Assembly: GCA_000310025.1 (NCBI GenBank)
Contig: FN648327.1
Coordinates: 255,451 to 319,450, forward strand
From: Ectocarpus siliculosus
Taxonomy: Eukaryota; Sar; Phaeophyceae; Ectocarpales; Ectocarpaceae
Reading direction: 5' to 3'
Length of the DNA: 64,000 nt
Shown here one piece after another: positions 1 to 10,781 of this stretch. The stretch's first letter is position 1. Every line of letters starts with the position of its first letter. The translations under genes were made by a program, and so were the position numbers. The notes under the pieces are model-generated. The model had not been told where the DNA came from and did no database searches. It was given only the letters and a program-made list of their open reading frames with translations.

Positions 1-1368
1 ATGCAGCATCCGCAGCTCTATTGTAGCGCCACGTCAAGAACACCAATCTGTGGGCGATATCATGTCATTAACGATGTCTGACACGGTTCGTCAGCCTGAG
101 CGACGAGGAGCTGGTAGAAACGGAGCAGCCAACCCACAGTAGCTAGTAGTTGTTGGACCCGGTGGCATATTGCCAAACTGACTGACTACTCACAAGTGTG
201 TGATGCTTTCTCGTCCAAATGTGTCCAAACAAGGCGAGATATCGCCGAGATCAGCATCTGTCAGTTCGCAACCACTGAAATCCCTGTAACCGAGCAGTAG
301 CAGCAGATGCGTGAGCGGATCAGTCGTGCAAGCCGCGTAGACAAGACAGTTTCTGAAAACGGCCGCCAACACACGCGCCATATCGCGGTACGATGTACGT
401 TCTTGTGATAGCCACCGTTGGCAACAATTTAGCGTTGCCGAACATGCTATGGTTTGAAGTGATTTGCTGCGTACAATGTCTCAGGGCTACGGACTCAGGT
501 GTTGGGCTTTGTCTTTGGGTAATCGTTGTCCACGATGTAGATGACATGCTGCATTCATTGTGCCGAGTAAAGAAGCAGGTACCATCGCAATCCTTCCCAA
601 CAAAGTGGATACCGACCCGAACTCACAGTTCGCTTGAACCCGAAACCGAGGTGCATCGCCCGTCAATCAAACAGTCGTTGGTCGAATCTTCACGGAGGTA
701 CGCCGCCGCAAAAAACACAGGCACGAACAGTAGATAAGGGTCGTGGGCATTTAAACAGATCTTGGCAGGGTCGAAAATCCACCTCGAACGAAAAAAGACA
801 GACTACGCAACCCTAGCTTTGTCGGCACTGGGAGACCCACGACTGCCTCAATGGTATTTCCGGTTGTTGCCACCAAAAGCGGCGGCGATCACCATAACGT
901 AGCAAGCCATAAAGTGCGGGTATGTAGTCATTGCACTTTGGCTCTCCCGTGGCACCTGCCGGCTGGCCAGTTGTAACTGTGGCAGCAAGTTTTGTAGGAC
1001 TCGTTCTACAAGGATTGACGACGGGGGTTGAGCATCCAGGTCATCTCTTCAGCGGTTAGCTGGGGGCGTAATAGGCCAACAACGATACTGCAAGCCAACT
1101 TACGATCGCCATACGGCGCTGCCGACGACAATCAGAAACACCCCCACCTGCTGCTATGCATGATCTCCCGACCCGTCCAACTCCCCACGGTATACCTACG
1201 TAGTACGTGGCACGGTGGGATCTATTCCGGTTTCGTTTTAGGCTATACCCCAAGTTTCGGACTGGGGTCGGATTGCCGCCCCATGTTCGCCGCTTTCGTG
1301 AACGAAATGGGAAATAGTACTTGCAATACTTGAAGGCGTCTGCCCACACAAACAGCAACGAAACATAC

Positions 1369-3746
1369 CACTCCGAAGAATACTGACGAAGTCGAGATCG
1401 AAGGGCCCCTGAATCATGCAGATCCAGATGAATTGCTCTCCAGTTTCCAAATCGGCTATTTGGTCGCTGAAACGGCAACGGCCGGGAAGGGGCGGGGTTC
1501 GGCGGGAAAGGGGAAAACGAGAAACAGAAAGAGGAGCTACAAGAGCTCTTTTTCTCAGGCTTCCGGCACGACACGACACCACCGGACGACGAGCAACCAC
1601 ACCCATTTTACTCCCATGGCCTTTTGGCGAAGACGTTGAGCGTGCGTCGGTGTTCTATGTAGTATGCCACCTACGCGCTGTCGACAGGCGACCGAATGGA
1701 GGAACACAAGAGGCACAATTTCGCTGAGGAGGAAAGAAAAATAAACAACGCGGCAAGAATTCTGCCGCGGATCTTCGAAAAAAAGTGAAGCGGCTATGAA
1801 TTCCAACTACATAGTGGGCGTCGCCGGCAGGCTCACACAAATACGCTGACGAAGGAATCCCAGCCTCCTGAGTTTGTAACTTCGACTACTCCGAAGAGAT
1901 CGGTGTACGAACCGTCCGCGCACGGGTCGGTTTCATTTGCGGGGTCCCTGACGACTCGAAACGATGCTCCAGGGAAATCTTGACCAAGGGCAACCCTGAA
2001 CTCAAAGTTGCCTCCAGAGACTTGTTGCGGAGGAGTGACAGGGAGGACGGTGGGGTGCAGAATGGGGCGGGTTACATACGTCTGTTGTACATGTGTGCAC
2101 GGACGGCCATGAACTTTGTATGTCGTTATGGTGGTGGGAACGACGGCATTGAGACGTAAAACATCCATTTCTGTCTACCAATGAACCTTGCGGCATGCGC
2201 AAGCTGAACAGACCAAGCCGGAATATTGCGGTGGGGACAATGACGAGGGACCTCTTGCCGTCGTTGCGGCGAAGAACTCTCCGCATGTGTACAAACGTAG
2301 CAAGCAACAGGATCGCTGGTCCAGGTCGACGAGTACGTTTTCTGTTCGACTGAAGCACCCTTCGTGTTTTCAATCTCACCTATGTACGTAACGTCGACCG
2401 TGTAACGTAGCCATTCTCCATCGGCGATGAATCAGACATTGACTACTTCTTCTCCGTCTACGAGAACCGTGTTGATGTCAACGCTTTCGTTGGCGCGAAA
2501 TACCTGCCATTTTGTCGGCCATAGAAAAGGTGGTACGGGTGACGGATCAGACTCTGGGAGAAGTCGTTTTCATCAGACCTCGACCCTGCAACGTTTCGTG
2601 CCCCGTCTTCCCTGTGGCGTTAGACTCCGTCAAGTGCCGAACAGCAGGCGTCGGTGCATACAGTACCGTAAAACGGGCCAAGCTCGTCTCCGCACACGAC
2701 ACACTATGTGCTTGTCACGGGTCGTGTGAAACAGCTGCCGATCGCTATTCGTTGTACATACATACCCTACAGCCACCCCTTTCCACGCCGTGTACAGTGA
2801 GTGCCACAACAAGCGTTGTGTCGGGTACTGCGACGTCGTGGGTGCCATTGTGGCTCGAACACCTACATTTCGATGAACCACTCTCCTCTTTCCAGAATCG
2901 AATCGTGTCTGTGATCCTATCTTTTTACTTCTATGTGTCGCCGCTCTTCACCGGTTCGCCGTCAAGGAAATTGCCTTCGTTGGCAGCTGTTTCGTCATTG
3001 TAAGCAACGCCCTGGCCGCCGTAGTCGTAGTTCTCCAACTCGATTTTTCCGGGGAGGACGGCCGCAGTCCCTTCATAGGGGCCAGCTGTTTTATTTGCAA
3101 ACGTTGGTAGGCAAATGCTCAATTTTTCTCCCTAGAATACGAGCTTGATGCATCATATGGTCTACTACATGGCAGCGTGGAGCATGGGCAGCCTGAGGAT
3201 AGACAGAGCCGTTTTGGTCTTGACGGTGAGGCCGGGAAAGTAAAGCAGAGGCTTCGACAGCACCCAAGGCGGCGAATCGGAAGACGTAGAAGTGGGAACG
3301 TTGGCGTCGCTACTGTACGTGCTTTCACTTGAACAAAGGGAAAACAAATAGGCGAACAGAACTTGTGCACGGGTGCACCTCGCAGCGGGCGCGCCACGAG
3401 TAAGGGTCAAAGACGCGCGCTTTCCGACACTTTCTGCGGTAAATAAAGTACCAAAAAAGCAACTGAACAACACATAGTTAAACGAACGTGTAGAGATATG
3501 GTAAATTAAGCTGTCATCTGGTCGAGTGCAGTGTCGCTTACAACAGCACAGGGCCACCTTAGAAACGCCTTACGGCACGCCTACGAGCATCATTATCGCC
3601 CCCGGCTACTGTACGCATGTGTGCAAGATCTGCCGAAATGCAACTCACACACCTTCTTGTGCAGAAATGCCTCCCAGGAACAGCAAGACTACCCCCAGCA
3701 ACCCCGCCGCCGCAGCGCTGCCGCCGCCGAAATATAAAACGCCCAT
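1369..3746 (-). CDS. Secreted CBM6-type carbohydrate-binding protein (five exons, one in-frame TGA, 3' end unresolved)
   Basis: Exons read on the minus strand are 3746-3653, 3085-2952, 2503-2380, 2020-1837 and 1466-1369. All have GT-AG borders and all junctions keep phase. Exon 1 starts at ATG 3746 and encodes an Ala/Gly/Leu-rich signal peptide ending near GGISAQE. Exons 2-5 make one CBM6-like beta-sandwich: GKIELENYDYGGQGVAYND at the start, then DGEWLRYTVDV, GGNFEFRVALG, TNSGGWDSFVSVF and LETGEQFIW...GPFDLDF. CBM6 modules bind polysaccharides, so a role at the cell wall or in the extracellular matrix is inferred. No catalytic domain is visible. An in-frame TGA (2434-2432) replaces the residue just before FIADGEW, where CBM6 proteins usually have Gly or Trp. 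It could be a point mutation making a pseudogene, or a base error. Exon 5 ends with one unpaired base, so at least one further exon is expected toward position 1 or beyond the window; none was identified. Confidence 0.68.
2432..2434 (-). other. In-frame TGA inside the CBM6 exon
   Basis: Translating exon 2503-2380 gives ...DGEEVVNV, then TGA, then FIADGEWLRYTVDV. Both sides are good CBM6 sequence in the same frame, so this single codon is the only break in the domain. A one-base change from GGA (Gly) or TGG (Trp) explains it. Stop recoding is possible but has no support here. Confidence 0.7.
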
Positions 3747-5331
3747 TACCGGTATTATGCTCGTACCGGGTTTGAAATCAGAAAGCTGCCGAGTTGGTCG
3801 GGGGCGGGGAAGGTCAGTTCCGGACAAGCACATTGAGTAGTGGTACTGACATTCGTTGCCTTCGTATTTGCTACCCTCCTTTTTCGCAGCGACAAGACGA
3901 TCACCGAACCAAAAGGGCCCCTCCTCTGTCTGTTGGACATCTGCGATCGATCCGAGAAATTTGACAGATTTCTGCGATGTCTCTTCTTTTTTCTCTTCCG
4001 TGAATCCGAGAAATCCAGAGAAAAATCGCTCCGTTCAGCGCGGCCCAAAAGTCGCCAAAACCCAAAAAACAAAATGAGATAGGCTGAAGTAAACTCAGGA
4101 TATCTCCGAGGGCTATAGGTGAGGCATTTGTCTACGTGGAATCCACGTAGGGTAGGCACAGGGTTGATACCGCACGCGGTCCAAGACCAGTGTCACACGT
4201 GTGAGGTATCACCCACAATATCGTCACTCGTTTTTGCTGTCACACACGCTCCTACGTCGGAGCTTTCCCGTTTTGGGGAGGGCGCAAACAAAACGGATCA
4301 CTTCTCTGCCCCCAAAGGGGGTGGCCTATCTTTTGCGAGGGACGAGGTAGCGGTTGCGGTAGCGTCTCTGGGGTNNNNNNNNNNNNNNNNNNNNNNNNNN
4401 NNNNNNNNNNNNNNNNNNNNNNNNNNNNNNNNNNNNNNNNNNNNNNNNNNNNNNNNNNNNNNNNNNNNNNNNNNGGGGATGGGGGACTGAGGGGGGGAAG
4501 GGGTGTGAAGCGGGCCTTCGACATTTGTGGCTTGTCAGCGGTGCCATCGAAACTATTTCTATGTGGAGGGGAGGACGTGGGAGCGAACATAACGTGCTTT
4601 TCACCTGTCGTTGTGACAAAAAAGTGAAAAAACAGAAAATAGTCAAACAAACACAGCAATTGAGTGGTCGATGGGGCGGGGGTGGGTGGGAATGGCAGGG
4701 ACACATCAAGGTACAAAAGGGGTTAGGGCGACGGGTGTCGGAAAGAGGGAAGATAAAAATTGAAGATACGGAAGGTGCTGACTGCTTTGTCGACGAAACG
4801 TCGTAACTGTCGCAGCAAAAAATTACTCGTGTAGGTGAGGGGAGGGGGGGCGGGGCGGACCTAACGAACGTTAACCATTCGAATGCATTCATAATTTATC
4901 GTAGCATATTTCTCGCGTTGCGCATGCCAAGATATTGAGGTGGAAACACGAAACACGATGGTGTGAGGGGTGTGTGTGTGATAAAAGGGACAGGACTGCT
5001 CGGCACCTATGCAGGACACTATGGGGGGGGGGGTTGTTCTCTTGTGGCGGATATATTTTATGTCGTTCGTGTGGGGGGGGGAGTAGGGCTACTCGGACGT
5101 CGTGTACGCGTTGGTACTTGTTTGTTTGGGGGTAAAATAAAACGTAAAGATCGCGTGGTAACAACGGACCGGGCATATGGCTGCGGGGACTTCTCTCATT
5201 GAGTGAGGGGGTGGTGAGGATAGGAGGGGTGCATTGTAGCCGACCCCGTTCCGCCGTAACAAGCCTCGTAGCACAAATAAAAGTTGGCCTTCGAGTCCAT
5301 CCCGTGGGCGGGGCAGGCGCGGGGCAGCAGG
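3747..5331. other. Non-coding stretch around the first gap
   Basis: Apart from the 100-N gap I recognise no gene. The presumed promoter and 5' UTR of the CBM6 gene lie at its left end. The sequence from about 4480 to 5220 is G-rich on the plus strand, with several runs of 7 to 10 G, which makes homopolymer errors likely. Confidence 0.4.
4375..4474. other. Assembly gap of 100 N
   Basis: Exactly 100 N, a conventional placeholder for a gap of unknown length. The true distance between flanks is not known. Confidence 0.98.
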
Positions 5332-5524
5332 TGTTGGGTAGCGGGTGCTTAGCGTCAGAGGTTGCGGAGAAAAAGTTGGCTCAGGACCTTGTCATTAACG
5401 GGTGAACAGCAGGGCAAGCAAGCCCTGCATACTAGAAGGGGTTCGCCCTTCCAGTAACACATACCAAAACATGATACACCAAACCCCCTAGATCTCCGTA
5501 GATCCGTATCTAGTGCTGAGTACA
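5332..5524 (+). repeat. 193-bp terminal-type repeat, left copy
   Basis: This 193-bp segment begins TGTTGGGTAGCGGG, ends GTGCTGAGTACA, and recurs at 9118-9310 with the same length and ends, differing at only scattered bases. TG...CA ends and equal length resemble short LTRs. However, no primer-binding site follows the left copy, no polypurine tract precedes the right copy, and the flanking bases (GCAGG before, TCTAA after) are not a target-site duplication. LTR status is therefore unproven. Confidence 0.75.
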
Positions 5525-5818
5525 CCTTACAGTCCCCCTACTCGGTACTAGATACGATATTTTCATCTTTTCCCCTTATCGCGCAACTTGGTCGTAACAA
5601 CCTCAAATCTCAAATCTAGATCGTCCATCGTTCCAGTTCGAAGCAAATCTCCCAAGATAACGTCTTCCTCCGAAATAATTGATTTCCCAATAGAACTCCC
5701 TCGTCCGACCTTCGTTGAATGTTGAAAATCAAATAAATTTCCTACCCATATTACCAGTTAATAGTCTATCCCCTCAAGACGGTACTCTCTCCGAAACTCC
5801 AACGTTTTCTATCCAAAA

Positions 5819-6195
5819 AATATGAAGTTTGTTGTCGAAGACCGAATGAACTGTAGTTTATTGTGCACGGTAGAATTCGGAACATCTCCCAGATCTACGC
5901 ATGTATTTGGGTTCTTGTTGTGCCGCCCTGGAGGCGTGTTGGTTCGGTTGTCTTGGTTCAGTTTTCTGGGGTCCTACAAAGAGAACGGTCTCACGGAGTT
6001 CTCATTCCGCTGTCTCGCTGCTCCTGCAGCAAGAGTTTGATAGACGCGTGTCTACTGGACCACAGGGCCACGTGTTGAGGAATGCACAGTGTGTAACTCG
6101 CAGCCCGCGTCGGAGGGTCACGCGGCAAGGAGGGCAGCAGCTAGCCACATCGAAGTTTGGACCTAGCTAGCAGAAATTCGTAGCTTTTCTCCCGC
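5819..6195 (+). repeat. Dispersed repeat of about 380 bp, plus-oriented copy
   Basis: It starts at ATGAAGTTTGTTGTCGAAGA and includes TGCCGCCCTGGAGGCGTGTT and CGCAGCCCGCGTCGGAGGGT. The reverse complement of 10206-10585 follows it over its full length with scattered substitutions and small indels. Short ORFs in both copies translate alike (LLCRPGGVLVR, SWFSFLGS) but carry no recognisable domain. Confidence 0.8.
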
Positions 6196-7319
6196 CCACC
6201 CACCCCTTTTCTTTCGAAGGTGTGGGATAGGAGAGGTTACGAGTGAGGACTTCTTAGGAGAGGCCTCTTATCATTTCTGTGATTCGGAGTTGGTGCAACC
6301 GTTTCCCACGTAGAAGTATGGCGCAGCATTGGGGTGTTTTCTGAATGGTGGTGCGTACCATTGGGAGGCTCAATCGTCCGAGACTGCTACTGTGCAACAG
6401 TTTCGTCCCGTCTTGTAGTATTCGGAGGGAGATTTTGTGTTTTAGTAGCAGAGACACGTTAGGATACCGCGGAGGCTTTGCGCCGTGCGGAACGTGTGGT
6501 ACGGGGGAAGTCTCCCTCCGTAGGTCACAGAAATATCGATCAAGGCAATTCGAAAGAAAACAATAAACGTCTCAACCGAACATAAAACTTACGACGAAAA
6601 ACCACATCATCATCACTTCAGCTTCACCTCTTGGTTCTCCTCCGAAAACCCATGACATACAAAGTTTAACCGCAAACACCATCCAGATCGCTTCTTATTC
6701 TCAGTACTTCTCAAGGTGCCAAAACCCAAGAGTTATCCCAAGCAAATATCTCCATGAAGCCCACCTTTGGACAAATCCTCAAACGAAACCAGGTTTCAAC
6801 ATGTTAGCCAATAGACAAAAAGCATTCGGAAAGCACTTAGGCCCCAACCGTTGCTTATCAATACATGTCAATCCTTCCTCCAGAAAACGTATAAAAGGCA
6901 AAACCAAACATCCGGAAACATCAGGACAAACCTTCAATAGTAGTTGCGGCGTTAGCATATCAATGAAAGTACACCCAACAGCCCCCCCGCTGTGACTTCC
7001 CAGGAAATGCAAACACGTACATCGGCAAAATACCAACTCCGCAGGTAAAACGCGAAAATAGCAAATGCTGAGAACCAAGATAGAATACGAATTTCAACAC
7101 AAAAAGACAAAATATAACCAGCATCCAATCACAATCCCCCAACGTCAAAGGTGCACTGCAAAATGTAAAACATGACAACTTCTCGTGCTGCTACAATGAT
7201 CATGGCACATCACTCCCCCCCCATTATTCTTGATAACAGCACAGCAAGAACGCTGCTCGAACATACAATACGCTGCACAAAAGACAAATACCCGAAAAAA
7301 CACCAAATCACGTATGGTG

Positions 7320-7468
7320 CCCCCCCCCCGCCGAAAACACACTAAAATCGAACGGCGTCGCTTTGACCGCCAGAAACAACAAAACAACGAAAACAGCAGC
7401 AAGTGTAGCGCCCCCTCCCGCCGAAACCATTACAAGAACAGCGTCGCTTTGACAGCCGAAAACGACAA
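7320..7468 (+). repeat. Short internal direct repeat
   Basis: Two related segments of about 55-60 bp (7320-7377 and 7412-7468) share a C-run, then CCGCCGAAA, and later GGCGTCGCTTTGAC or AGCGTCGCTTTGAC. No coding meaning is seen. Confidence 0.55.
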
Positions 7469-8316
7469 TATAGTCAAAGAACAACAGACGGCGCTCAACA
7501 AGGCAAAGGTGGTTGGGTATGGTGGGCAATGGGGGGCGGGGGGGGTCAACGTCTACACCACACGCGTCGAAATGTCGATGCACACGTCGCCGAAGGCGAT
7601 GCAATCACCGGTCGATACCCCCCCCCCCCCGACCTGCACACAGTATTCCACAAGCCAATCGATAGAACAATATACTGTATATATATAGCCTCCTTCATCC
7701 CATTCAACACAGACACAGCGAAACCCAAAACGACAAGAACAGAAACGAATACCTACCACACTGTCTACCAGCGTGCCCCATAGCAAAAAAAATTGACAGT
7801 GCATATGCATACGTCAACCCCTTGCAATATGTCATCAGATGGTTGGTCGTGGTCGAATAGCTGATCGGAAACAAGCGCACGTTGCCAATGTTCAGTTCTC
7901 TAGAAAACTCTGCATCATCACCGCTAATTTTCCAACTTCCATGTACAGCGAACAACAGTGATTGGCGACAAAGTTTTGCAATGTCTCAGTCTACCATCAC
8001 GACCATACGCTTATCTGCAACAAAAGATGATCAGTCCTCTGCAACAAAATACACTGAAAACGAGGAATTCAACAGCAAAAACGCTACCCATCTAACAGAC
8101 CGAATGCCAACCAACATCAGAAACTGCCTACAGAAACCGTACGAATTCAAAATGAAAACCTCGAACGCGCCCACCCCAGCAAGCCCGTCAAACTCCTTGC
8201 GTTGCACCTCGGTTCAGACTTCGGCATTTCCGCCAATACGCCCAAGTGCCTCTCTCCCTTCGCCATCAGATCCTCCTCTGCTGCTCCGGCCGCAAACGCA
8301 TGCGCCCCGGCCGTCC

Positions 8317-8751
8317 TCACCCCAACGTCTTTCCACGGTCGAAAGGAGTGTGTACCCCTAGCACGGGACCCCGTCTGCTTGCCCTCAGCAGGCGCCGTTT
8401 GCCCGGGTCGAACGCCCTAAACCAGGCCACGTCCAGCCCTTCGTCGCTACTGATGCTGCTGCTGCTGCTGCTGCTACTGCTGGTGCTGCTCTTCCTGTCA
8501 CCGACCTCCTCGGCGTATCTTCCACCATCATTGCCGCTACTACTGCCGTTGCGGCTGCCGTCGGCGCTCTCTGCAAGCACACTGCCGGTGTCGCTCACCC
8601 CCACAAACACGGTGCCGGGATCGAAAGGGTGCGTGGACACCCCCCTCTCGCCACAGCCGCTGTCGTCCCAGTTGTCACCAACCTCACCGGCACACCGATC
8701 GTCATCATCGCTGCCTTCGTCGATGTCGTCACCACTGGTGCCCCATTTCAG
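8317..8751 (-). CDS. Hypothetical acidic, Ser-rich protein, candidate last exon
   Basis: An open minus-strand frame of about 144 codons runs from an acceptor-like GACAG/CTG at 8751 to a stop at 8317. It reads LKWGTSGDDIDEGSDDD, then THPFDPGTVFVGVSD, a run of Ser coded by a CTG/GCT-type repeat, DVAWFRAFDPGKRRLLRASR and VHTPFDRGKTLG. The motif T(H)PFD(P/R)G occurs twice, at the two ends. No family is recognised and no upstream exon was found. It lies between the 193-bp repeats, so it may belong to a mobile element rather than a host gene. Opposite-strand frames here are low-complexity Leu/Pro or Ala. Confidence 0.35.
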   Translation of the reverse strand: MKWGTSGDDIDEGSDDDDRCAGEVGDNWDDSGCGERGVSTHPFDPGTVFVGVSDTGSVLAESADGSRNGSSSGNDGGRYAEEVGDRKSSTSSSSSSSSSISSDEGLDVAWFRAFDPGKRRLLRASRRGPVLGVHTPFDRGKTLG

Positions 8752-9038
8752 CTGTCCTCGCAGTCATTGTCGCCGACGAAAACCACTTCCATCACGTCGG
8801 CTGCGACGACAACTTTTTCCGCCGTTGCCCCCGCGGCTCCACCATCGGTCGTCGGTGGTGCTGCCGTCGCCGCCGCCGGTGCCTCGGCCCGCGGTGCCGT
8901 CGCCGCAGCCGCAGCCGCAGCCGCTCTAGCTGTCGTCGCTGGTGGTACCGTCGCCGCCGCCGCGCTCGCTGTCGTCGCCACCGGTGTTGACGGCCACCGC
9001 GACGGGAAGTAAGTAGACAAAACACGAGCACCCGTTAT

Positions 9039-9168
9039 GAGTCAACCTTTTCTCTGCAACCTCTGACGCTAAGCACCCGCTACCCAACACGCGAGCGCGT
9101 AGCGCTACGCGTTCGCGTGTTGGGTAGCGGGTGCTTAGCGTCAGAGGTTGCGGAGAAAAGGTTGACTC
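9039..9168. repeat. Near-perfect 130-bp palindrome (65-bp arms, no spacer)
   Basis: The left arm 9039-9103 and right arm 9104-9168 are reverse complements apart from two mismatches that I could count. The centre is GTAGC/GCTAC. The arms contain the beginning of the 193-bp repeat. As DNA or RNA this would fold into a long hairpin or cruciform. Confidence 0.9.
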
Positions 9169-9310
9169 AGGACCTTGTCATCAACGGGTGAACAGCAGGG
9201 CAAGCAAGCCCTGGATGCTAGAAGGGGTTCGCCCTTCCAGTAACACACACAAACACATGATACACGAAGCCCCCCAGATCTCCGTAGATCCGTATCTAGT
9301 GCTGAGTACA
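9118..9310 (+). repeat. 193-bp terminal-type repeat, right copy
   Basis: Direct repeat of 5332-5524. Its first about 50 bases are also present in inverted orientation immediately to the left (9039-9090), which creates the palindrome at 9039-9168. The inverted stretch and the left copy could instead be the terminal inverted repeats of a 5332-9090 DNA element. Confidence 0.75.
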
Positions 9311-10205
9311 TCTAACATTGTTGGCCTGCTTTGTCCAACAACTAAAAAATGTTACCGACGTCGGGGGAGTCGCGCAAGAGTAGACCAGTACACTGCCGCC
9401 AACTGAAAAATGGTTCCGCCTGAAAGTAACAGACCAAGCATGTAAGCTAGAGTGATTGACAAACTCACCCACGCGAGTCCCCCAACGCACCTCTCACGAA
9501 GCAACGACTTCACCAGACGTAGCATTAGTCCCCTATTACCACATCTCTCGGAATCTTGGGAGAGTCAAAAGCAGGCTGCAAAAAGCTAACTACGAAAAAG
9601 CGAACAGCAGGTACGCCAGAACTCATGGCGAACTCATCCGCGTCGTACCACGAAGACAAAAAAGAAGAAGGCACATACACACGCTCACACAACTCTTAAC
9701 GTCCCCCAAGATGGTTCGTGAAACCGACCCTATCCAAACCCGGCGCGTAACCAGCCTCCCCCGCCATCCTCACGAGCCCAACCAACCAAAAACAGCCCCC
9801 TCCCCCCCTGATTGGTCTCCATTCCGGAGCCGGCGCGGAACCACGCCATCTACCTGCAGCACGGTCTGTGGCACATCGCTGAAGGCGGAGGGGGCGCCCA
9901 TTACCCTAGTAAGAACTTGTGCTCGGGTTGGTGCAGCAACGAGCATCGCTCAAAATAGGAGTTTCTGAAGTGAGGGCCGCTTCTGTGGCACGCGTGAAGC
10001 TTGTGTTCGCGGCAAGAAAAAAAGCGGAGGGGTTCGGAAGAGCGGGGGGGTGCTACTGACCGAAAATGTTGTTGCGTAGAGGGCGGAGGGGGGTGCATTA
10101 GCGTCTATTTGCCATCATGTGTTTCTTTCGTTTATCGCACGCTTGGCTGGGCACTCCAATCGACCGTACTCCATCATCATCCTGCCCTAGCCCACAGCCC
10201 CTTGA

Positions 10206-10585
10206 GAAAAGCTACGAATGTTTTCCAGCTATGATCCGAACTTCGATGAAGCTAGCTGCTGCCCTAAATGACGCTCCGACGCGGGCTGCGTGTTATGCAC
10301 TCTGTGCATTGCTCAACGTGTGGCCCTTGACTCCATCCAGTGGACACGCGTCTTTCACACTTACTCTGGCTCCAGGAGCAGCGAGGCAGCAGAATGAGAC
10401 CTCCTTGAGACCTTTCCCTTTTGTGGGATCCCAGAAAACTGAACCAAGACATCCGGACCAACACGCCTCCAGGGCGGCACAACAAAAACCCCAATACATA
10501 CGCAGATCTGGGAGATTTTCCGAATTCTTCCGTATACAAAAACTGCAATTTGTTTTAGTCGATCTTCGACAACAAACTTTCATTT
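10206..10585 (-). repeat. Dispersed repeat of about 380 bp, inverted copy
   Basis: This is the reverse-complement partner of 5819-6195. It lies about 200 bp left of the pogo-like element at 10782. Confidence 0.8.
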
Positions 10586-10781
10586 TATCCCACACTTCGT
10601 GTGTTGCAACACACGCAGCTCAGTTAGAAGGAGGCCGCCCCGGGTGTCAGGGCTCCTTCATACGACACATATTTTACAGAGTGGTCGACCCCATAGGGTG
10701 TCCCCAGGGTGGGCCTACTGTTGTAGTGGTCACCTATCATGAAAGTCAACGTCGGTCGTGGCCGGTGTAGACTACTCTGTA

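Noticed and set aside
8246-8929. Plus-strand 227-codon frame with a long Leu run
   Set aside because: The Leu, Pro and Ala runs come from CTG/GCC-type repeats. The minus-strand frame at 8317-8751 has more protein-like composition.
5332-9310. Complete LTR retrotransposon
   Set aside because: No reverse transcriptase, integrase or gag-like frame, no primer-binding site or polypurine tract, and no target duplication.
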